Source: LSCE01 sp050485425
GTDB lineage: Bacteria; Pseudomonadota; Gammaproteobacteria; Nitrococcales; Aquisalimonadaceae
DNA: 64,000 nucleotides
NCBI GenBank assembly: GCA_050485425.1
Contig: JBJHBJ010000009.1
Coordinates: 34,875 to 98,874, forward strand
Reading direction: 5' to 3'
The notes under the pieces are model-generated. The model was not told the DNA's origin and ran no database searches. It worked only from the letters and a program-made list of their open reading frames with translations. Each line of letters starts with the position of its first letter. Position 1 is the first letter of the stretch. Shown piece by piece: positions 58,616 through 64,000 of the stretch. Made by a program: the position numbers and the translations under genes.

Positions 58616-59140
58616 TCAGCCCGTTTCCTGCAGCGCTTCGATCAGTGTCCGGCAGAAAGCGGGCAGATCCGGTGGAACCCGGCTTGAAATCAGGTTGCCG
58701 TCGCGCACTACTTCCTGGTCCACCCAGTCGGCGCCGGCATTCACCATGTCGTCCCGGATAGACGCGAACGAGGTCACCCGGCGTCCACGGACGATACCTG
58801 CCGACACCGGGACCCAGCCGGCATGGCAGATGAATGCCACCGGCTTGCCCGCCTCGTGCATACGGCGGACGAAATCGATCATCGGGCGATGGCGGCGCAT
58901 GTGATCCGGGGCGTAACCACCCGGAATGACGACGCCGTCAAACCGGTTGGGGTCGGCGTCGCCGGCGCTGGCGTCCTGGCTGGCCGCCAGGCCTTTCTTC
59001 CCGGCATAGTCGGCGTCCCCGGTGCCAAGTACCGTAACCCTGGCGCCAGCTTCCTTCAGCCGGTAGTAGGGATAATAGAATTCCAGGTCTTCGAACAGAT
59101 TGGCCACCAGGATGGCCACTTGTTTGCCGTTGAGCTCCAT
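58616..59140 (-). CDS. DJ-1/PfpI-family protein
   Basis: A 174-residue class I glutamine amidotransferase-like protein. It begins QVAILVANLFEDLEFYYPYY, holds the catalytic cysteine in FICHAGWVPV (usual nucleophile elbow; Ala replaces the common Gly) and the Glu in NLFEDLEF. Members act as glyoxalase/deglycase-like or chaperone-like proteins in stress. The start at 59138-59140 follows GGAG, and the gene is divergent from the HDOD gene. Confidence 0.87.
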   Translation of the reverse strand: MELNGKQVAILVANLFEDLEFYYPYYRLKEAGARVTVLGTGDADYAGKKGLAASQDASAGDADPNRFDGVVIPGGYAPDHMRRHRPMIDFVRRMHEAGKPVAFICHAGWVPVSAGIVRGRRVTSFASIRDDMVNAGADWVDQEVVRDGNLISSRVPPDLPAFCRTLIEALQETG

Positions 59141-59242
59141 CGTGTCGTCTCCTTCAGTGCGTCCTTGACGATGACTGGAAGTCACAGATTCTGTGACAGA
59201 TGTGATCTGTACACGTTCTGTGCGATGCCGCCGGAATAGCAT

Positions 59243-60697
59243 ATGCAGATGCAAACCCGACTCACCCCCGTCGATGCCCTGGAACGCTGGCTCGCCCGCC
59301 TGGAAGAGCAGGATCTTCCTATCCTGAACCGTACGGTTCAGCGGCTATGCAGTATCGCTTCGGAGCAGGACGCCTCCACTCAGGACCTGGCCACCGTGGT
59401 GTTGCAGGACGCCTCGCTGACGTCCGGCGTGCTGCGTGCCGCCAACAGCGCGTACTTCAATCGCAGCGGCCAGGAAATCAACACCATCAGCCGGGCGATT
59501 GCCCTGCTGGGTTTCGATACGGTCCGCACCATCGGCACCTCGCTGGCGGTGATCGACACCCTCTTGCAGGGGGCGACCCGCGAGCGTCTGATCCGCATCA
59601 TGCGGGAGTCGGTGTTCGCCGCCACGCAGGCCCGCATGATCGCCGTGGAAATGCGCGCCGGTGGCCCGGAACAGGTGTTCGTCGCCGCGCTGCTGCTGCG
59701 GCTGGGGGAAATGGCCTTCTGGTGTTTTGCCGAGGAGCGGGAGGCACGGGCGCTGGAACGGGGCCTGCAGGACACAGGACGCGCACCGGGCATCGTGGAG
59801 CGGGAAGCCATCGGTTTCCCGCTGCGCGAGCTGTCCGCCAGGCTCGCCAGGGACTGGCGGCTGGGGGAACTGATCGAGCAGGCCTTGCAAGCCCGTGCCA
59901 CGCACGCCAAGGGCCAGATCGGTTGTATCCAGCTCGGTCACTCCCTGGAGCGTGAGGTGCGGCTTGGCGGCTGGCACGGGGAGGCCACCCGGGATGTGGT
60001 GGACCTCGTGATCAAGGCTGCCGGTATTCCCGAGGAACGCATGCAGGATCTGTTGATCCGGGCACAGGAAGAAAGCGTCCGCATTGCCGAGGCCTTCGGT
60101 ATTCCCGCGGAGCGGCCTGACACCCGGGACTCCCCGGCCGCGGATCAGGAGTCCGCCAGATCCCGTATCCACCGTCCGGCCCCGGTGCTTCAACTGAAGA
60201 TACTGCGGGAGCTCTCGGTGGTGATGCGGGAGCGGCCGGAGACGCATGTCATCCTGGAGATGATCCTCGAGGGTCTGCACCGCGGCGTCGGCATGGACCG
60301 AACCCTGATCGCCATTCTCAGCCAGGACCGCTCCGGTCTGCGGGTCAAGTACACAGTGGGTGACGAAGGCGGCCGGCTTGCCGACGGGCTGTCCCGCGAG
60401 TTGCGCGACGACGGCCTTGCCGTGATCCGGCATTGCCTGACAACCGGGCGCGTGGTGCAGTTGATGACCCTGAGTCCCGAGGAACAGCGGCGTTGCGGCC
60501 TGGGCGCATTCCAGCAGATGATCGGCGGGCTGGATGCCATCCTGGCGCCGCTGGTCATCCGCGGCCGCAACATCGGCTTGATCTACTCGGACCGTATCGC
60601 CAGCCACCGCCTGCTGGACGAGGAGACGGTGGCCAGCGTGCTGCATTTCTCCGACCAGGCCAACCTGGCGCTGGAGCACCTGGCCGAGGCGCGGTAA
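59243..60697 (+). CDS. HDOD-GAF signalling protein
   Basis: A 484-residue protein. Residues about 15-215 form an HDOD domain (PILNRTVQRLCSIASEQDAS, then NTISRAIALLGFDTVRTIGT, and an altered metal-free catalytic site). A GAF domain follows (about 320-480, VILEMILEGLHRGVGMDRTL, ILAPLVIRGRNIGLIYSD). HDOD proteins act in signalling and regulation of gene expression, and GAF domains bind small ligands. The upstream gene is divergent. Confidence 0.85.
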   Translation: MQMQTRLTPVDALERWLARLEEQDLPILNRTVQRLCSIASEQDASTQDLATVVLQDASLTSGVLRAANSAYFNRSGQEINTISRAIALLGFDTVRTIGTSLAVIDTLLQGATRERLIRIMRESVFAATQARMIAVEMRAGGPEQVFVAALLLRLGEMAFWCFAEEREARALERGLQDTGRAPGIVEREAIGFPLRELSARLARDWRLGELIEQALQARATHAKGQIGCIQLGHSLEREVRLGGWHGEATRDVVDLVIKAAGIPEERMQDLLIRAQEESVRIAEAFGIPAERPDTRDSPAADQESARSRIHRPAPVLQLKILRELSVVMRERPETHVILEMILEGLHRGVGMDRTLIAILSQDRSGLRVKYTVGDEGGRLADGLSRELRDDGLAVIRHCLTTGRVVQLMTLSPEEQRRCGLGAFQQMIGGLDAILAPLVIRGRNIGLIYSDRIASHRLLDEETVASVLHFSDQANLALEHLAEAR

Positions 60698-60747
60698 GCG
60701 ACGGGCTTCATGCGCGAGCCGGCGGGCACTGACAGCGGGGGGCTGTT

Positions 60748-61152
60748 TCAGGCGTCCAGCACAAGCTGGGTCTGGGTGACCACGGCACAGAGCTTGCCGT
60801 CCTGATTACGGATCGATGTCTGCCAGACCATGGTCGTGCGCCCCCGGTGCAGCGCCACGCTCTCCGCGGTGACCACCGTGTCCAGGCGGGCACCGGCCAT
60901 GAACTTGGTGCTGGAATCCGTGGTGGTGGTCCGCTTGCCGGCGGGCAGGTTGAGGACCGTGCCCACCGCGCCGAGGGTATCGGCAAAAGCCATGTGCGCG
61001 CCGCCATGGAGCACGCCGCCGGCGGTGCAGAGATCCTGGCGCACGGTCATTTCCGCCACGACGCGTTCGGGCTCCGCCGCCAGCAGGCGTATGCCCATGA
61101 GCCCGGGAAACAGCGGCGCCAGCCGTTGATGTATCGCCTCCAGATCAGTCAT
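60748..61152 (-). CDS. PaaI-type hotdog thioesterase (second)
   Basis: A 134-residue hotdog-fold protein. It shows GGVLHGGAHMAFADTLGAVG, the conserved 'HGG....laD' active site, and TTTDSSTKFMAGARLDTVVT. It overlaps the preceding DJ-1-like gene by 4 nt (ATGA). Substrate unknown; acyl-CoA hydrolysis is the family norm. Confidence 0.87.
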   Translation of the reverse strand: MTDLEAIHQRLAPLFPGLMGIRLLAAEPERVVAEMTVRQDLCTAGGVLHGGAHMAFADTLGAVGTVLNLPAGKRTTTTDSSTKFMAGARLDTVVTAESVALHRGRTTMVWQTSIRNQDGKLCAVVTQTQLVLDA

Positions 61153-61847
61153 GTCCCCTCCGCGAGTCTTGCCGCCGCCTGCTCCACATCCCGCAGGCGT
61201 TTGTCCCGGCTCTGCGTCAGCCGCCGATCCACCAGTGCCCGAACCGGCGCCGGGGCGGTCTCTGGCCGGCCGGCCTGGAACGGCGGTTCCGGCGCGTATT
61301 CCAATGCCAGCTGGATGGCTTGTGCCACCTCCGCGCCGGCAACCTCCTCCGCCACCGACAACGCGAAATCGATGCCGGCCGTCACGCCTCCCCCGGTAAT
61401 GATATGCCCGTCCCGGACCACGCGCCCGGCGACCGGGCGTGCACCGAAATGTGCCAGCAGCTCACGCCAGGCCCAGTGACAGGCGGCATCGCGTCCCTCC
61501 AGCAGACCCGCGGCGCCCAGGATCAGCGAGCCGGTGCACACCGAGGTCACGTAGCGTGCGGACGCCGCCAGGCGGCGCACTTCGGCAATGAAGGTTTCGT
61601 CCAGGGCGGCATCCGTGGTGCCTGGTCCGCCCGGCACGCAGAGCATGTCGCAGGAGGCGATGTCGGCGAGATTCACCACGTTGGCGAACACCAGGCCGTC
61701 CTCGCTGGTGACCGTGGCACACCCGGTACCGGCCAGTCGAAGCCTGGCACCGGGCAGGCGGCTCAGCACCTGGTGCGGGCCGGTGAAATCGAGTTGGGTG
61801 ACCCCGGGGAATACCGGGAATACGATGGAGAACTCGCTGGCGCTCAT
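61149..61847 (-). CDS. DJ-1/PfpI-family protein, isonitrile-hydratase-like
   Basis: A 232-residue protein that begins FSIVFPVFPGVTQLDFTGPH, then CVPGGPGTTDAALDETF and the catalytic SVCTGSLILGAAGLLEG, as in isonitrile hydratase (InhA) and other DJ-1-like enzymes. It overlaps the hotdog gene's start by 4 nt and is divergent from a GlxA-type regulator, 82 nt away. The last 40 residues are basic and unusual for the family. A stress or nitrile role is only a suggestion. Confidence 0.85.
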   Translation of the reverse strand: MSASEFSIVFPVFPGVTQLDFTGPHQVLSRLPGARLRLAGTGCATVTSEDGLVFANVVNLADIASCDMLCVPGGPGTTDAALDETFIAEVRRLAASARYVTSVCTGSLILGAAGLLEGRDAACHWAWRELLAHFGARPVAGRVVRDGHIITGGGVTAGIDFALSVAEEVAGAEVAQAIQLALEYAPEPPFQAGRPETAPAPVRALVDRRLTQSRDKRLRDVEQAAARLAEGT

Positions 61848-61929
61848 GGCTTGCTCCTTGCTCTGGGACAGGAACAGCGTAGTCTTGGAACGATCTGGCT
61901 GAAATGACCAAAACCCCGGATTTACTGCC

Positions 61930-62880
61930 ATGACCCGAGGCGTGGATGTACTGCTGTTCGAGGGCTTCCAGATCCTCGATGCCGCTGGTCCGATCGCGGC
62001 ATTCGAGATCGCGGCCAGACTGGTGCCTGGTGCCTACCGGATCAGCCCGGTCGCGGCGAGGCCGGGGCTGGTGCGCAGTTCATCGGGGGCCGGGATGCAG
62101 GCCGACGGATGCATGGGGCGGCAGCCTCACACCCTGCTCGTTGCCGGCGGCGAGGGAGTGCGGCGTGCCGCGCGCGACGAGGCCCTGCTTGCCCATGTGC
62201 GTTGCGTGGCGGGCACGGGCTCCCGCGTGGCCAGCGTCTGTTCCGGAACCTTCGTGCTGGCAGCGGCGGGCGTGCTGGACGGCAGGCGGGCGACCACGCA
62301 CTGGGGGAGAACCGCGGCCTTTGCCGGTGAATTCCCGCAGGTTCTGCTGGAACCCGACCGCATCTACACGCGCGACGGGAACTGCTGGACCTCGGCCGGG
62401 ATCAGCGCCGGCATCGACCTGGCGCTGGCCATGATTGCGGAGGATCTGGGCGAGCGGGTGGCCAGGGACACCGCCCGCCAACTGGTGGTGCCGTTCCGCC
62501 GCAGCGGCGGCCAGTCGCAGTTCTCGCAACTGCTGGAGATCCAGCACGCCGACGGCCGTTTCGCGGCACTGCTGGACTGGGCCCGGGACAATCTGCGCGA
62601 GCCGCTGAGCGTGGAGCAACTGGCCGAACGCGCCTGCATGAGCCCCCGGCATTTCGCCCGGGCATTCAAGCGGGATACCGGCCTGACTCCCGCCAAGGCG
62701 GTGGAGCGCTTGCGGCTGGAGTCGGCTCGCGCCCGCCTGGAGTCGGACACCGGTCGCATTGAACACATCGCCACTGAAACCGGGTTCGGCGACCCGGATC
62801 GCATGCGCCGGGCTTTCCTCCGCTTCTACGGCCAACCTCCGCAGGCGCTGCGGCGGCAATCCGCACGGCTGCAGTACTGA
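61930..62880 (+). CDS. GlxA-type AraC regulator with DJ-1 domain
   Basis: A 316-residue regulator: an N-terminal DJ-1-like domain (VLLFEGFQILDAAGPIAAFE, SVCSGTFVLAAAGVLDGR) and a C-terminal AraC domain with HTHs at LSVEQLAERACMSPRHFARA then FKRDTGLTPAKAVERLRLES, and IEHIATETGFGDPDRMRRAF. GlxA-type proteins often regulate genes next to them. It is divergent from the isonitrile-hydratase-like gene, which is the likely target. Confidence 0.9.
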   Translation: MTRGVDVLLFEGFQILDAAGPIAAFEIAARLVPGAYRISPVAARPGLVRSSSGAGMQADGCMGRQPHTLLVAGGEGVRRAARDEALLAHVRCVAGTGSRVASVCSGTFVLAAAGVLDGRRATTHWGRTAAFAGEFPQVLLEPDRIYTRDGNCWTSAGISAGIDLALAMIAEDLGERVARDTARQLVVPFRRSGGQSQFSQLLEIQHADGRFAALLDWARDNLREPLSVEQLAERACMSPRHFARAFKRDTGLTPAKAVERLRLESARARLESDTGRIEHIATETGFGDPDRMRRAFLRFYGQPPQALRRQSARLQY

Positions 62881-62886
62881 GTCGGC

Positions 62887-63846
62887 CTATCCTGTTACCG
62901 CGTCCACAATGCGCTGGCGCAGCGAGCGATCGGGCAACCCCCCTTTTCCGGCCGCGACGTTGTCGGCGGCATGCCCCGGATTGCTGGTGGCGGGAATCAC
63001 GGCCGTTACCGCCGGGTGGGCGATGAGGAACTTGAGAAAGAGCTGGGCCCAGGAACTGCAGTCGATTTCGGCGGCCCACTCCGGCACAGGCTGGTCGCTC
63101 ACCTGCCGGAACAGCCTGCCCTGGCCGAAGGGTTCGTTGATCAGCGTGGCCACGCCGTGGTCTGCGCACGCCGGCAGCAGCCGCCGCTCGGCGTTGCGGT
63201 CGAGCACGTTGTAGTTGAACTGCACGAAGTCCAGCGGATAGCGCTCGATGAGCTCCACCAGGTCATCGTGGCGGGATGCCTGATAGTGGGTGACGCCGAG
63301 GTAGCGGATGCGGCCTTCGTCCTTCCAGGCCTGCAGGGTCTCGAGGTGGGTTTCCACGTCCAGCAGGTTGTGCACCTGCATCAGGTCCATCGGCTCGGCA
63401 CGCATCAGCTCCATGGATTCCCGCATCTGCTCGATGCCTGCCTGACGGCCCCGCGTCCACACCTTGGTGGCCATCCACAGGCGGTCGCTGTCGTCCTCCC
63501 GGTCGGCCAGCAGACCGAGCACGCGTTCCGCCCGGCCGTACATGGGCGAGGAGTCCATCACCCTGCCTCCGCCGTCCAGGAACGCGCGCAGCACCCGCTG
63601 CATGCGCTCCATGGCCTCCGTGTCACCGGGGTCGACGTTGAAACTGCGGTACGAGCCCATGCCGGCCACCGGAACGGTTTCTCCCGTGGCGGGAATTTCC
63701 CGCAGCACCATGTCCCCCGCCTCGGGTGCCGCCCCCGCCGCCGCGCGCCGGCCCGGCCAGACCCCCACGGCCGCCAGCCCAGACGCACCGGCCAGTCCGC
63801 CGAGCACCTGTCTCCGGGTCATTGTCCAGCGTGTCGGATGATCCAT
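62887..63846 (-). CDS. Tat-exported aldo/keto reductase
   Basis: A 319-residue NADPH-dependent reductase with a twin-arginine signal (MTRRQVLGGLAGASG), so it is exported folded to the periplasm. The reductase fold shows the catalytic tetrad: Asp in MDSSPMYGRA, Tyr in MYGR, Lys in MATKVWTRG and His in MQVHNLLDVE. Members reduce aldehydes and ketones. It is convergent with the GlxA-type regulator, 6 nt apart. Confidence 0.87.
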   Translation of the reverse strand: MDHPTRWTMTRRQVLGGLAGASGLAAVGVWPGRRAAAGAAPEAGDMVLREIPATGETVPVAGMGSYRSFNVDPGDTEAMERMQRVLRAFLDGGGRVMDSSPMYGRAERVLGLLADREDDSDRLWMATKVWTRGRQAGIEQMRESMELMRAEPMDLMQVHNLLDVETHLETLQAWKDEGRIRYLGVTHYQASRHDDLVELIERYPLDFVQFNYNVLDRNAERRLLPACADHGVATLINEPFGQGRLFRQVSDQPVPEWAAEIDCSSWAQLFLKFLIAHPAVTAVIPATSNPGHAADNVAAGKGGLPDRSLRQRIVDAVTG

Positions 63847-63970
63847 CGGTGGTGTCCTCCTCTTCCTGACCTGCCTGCAGTGATGGGATGGACTCCTCCC
63901 GCCCTCTTATTCGGCATCCAGGTGCCATGCTGGAAGTGATGCTTTCAGCAACAAAGAGCAGGAGGAGCCC

Positions 63971-64000
63971 ATGGCTACCAATATGACTATCGCCGTCGAT
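63971..64000 (+). CDS. Start of an unidentified gene (partial)
   Basis: Only the first ten codons are in the window (MATNMTIAVD). GGAGGAG lies 3 nt before the ATG, which makes a real gene very likely. It cannot be identified from this length. Confidence 0.5.
   Translation, partial: MATNMTIAVD

Overview
The window is 64 kb of GC-rich DNA with short intergenic gaps, many 1-4 nt gene overlaps and Shine-Dalgarno-led starts. It looks like the chromosome of an aerobic gammaproteobacterium. The gene set (AlkB-type hydroxylase, glutathione-linked formaldehyde oxidation, DUF4105/DUF3015, YqjD/YqjE, DksA) would suit a halophilic or marine lineage such as the Ectothiorhodospiraceae; that placement is inferred from gene content only. 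I saw no tRNA, rRNA, CRISPR array, complete insertion sequence or prophage.

Layout. 0-2.4 kb: the 3' end of an indolepyruvate oxidoreductase gene, a SnoaL-like protein and a decayed Fis-type HTH. 2.4-4.3 kb: an overlapping CheY-like / CheC-like / PAS-GGDEF operon. 4.3-8.3 kb: Tag glycosylase, nitronate monooxygenase, MAPEG, GNAT and leucine-type dehydrogenase. 8.3-12.4 kb: YqjD-YqjE-YqjK-like membrane proteins running in frame into a lysophospholipase-type hydrolase, then an AI-2E-type permease, a PRC-barrel protein with a clear terminator, and a 26-residue membrane protein. 12.7-20.7 kb: AsmA, a second diguanylate cyclase, a PLDc_N-like mini-protein, the lipoprotein hydrolase/DUF4105/DUF3015 envelope group and a solitary AbiTii-like protein.

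20.8-29.5 kb is a hydrocarbon/aldehyde island: coniferyl-aldehyde-type dehydrogenase, AraC regulator, a scar joining remnants of a flavoprotein and a hydrolase, a large Ig-like lipoprotein, an OmpW/AlkL-type porin, and convergently an AlkB-type hydroxylase with a frameshifted ferredoxin-reductase. 29.6-43.7 kb holds mixed housekeeping and stress genes: TPR, VOC, AraC, beta-barrel, ABC exporter, LysR, PPOX-like, DUF3291, DUF2157-like, GFA, rhomboid, GcvA-like LysR, EamA, GST and a WYL regulator.

43.3-50.3 kb is a seven-gene operon (LivG-H-M-K-F, acyl-CoA synthetase, thioesterase) suited to uptake and CoA activation of an organic acid. 50.7-52.4 kb is a zinc-starvation unit: a Zur-like box, a CobW/ZigA GTPase and a zinc-finger-less DksA paralogue. 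53.5-57.2 kb carries a LysR gene divergent from frmA-fghA (formaldehyde detoxification), followed by a shikimate-kinase-like gene. 57.2-64 kb contains small hypotheticals, DJ-1/PfpI proteins, an HDOD-GAF protein, a hotdog thioesterase, a GlxA-type regulator and a Tat-exported aldo/keto reductase.

The observations most worth following are the AlkB island with its broken reductase and gene scar, the solitary AbiTii-like protein, the Zur-box/ZigA/DksA2 unit, the CheY-CheC-GGDEF operon, the YqjK-hydrolase continuity, and the dyads between lysR and frmA.
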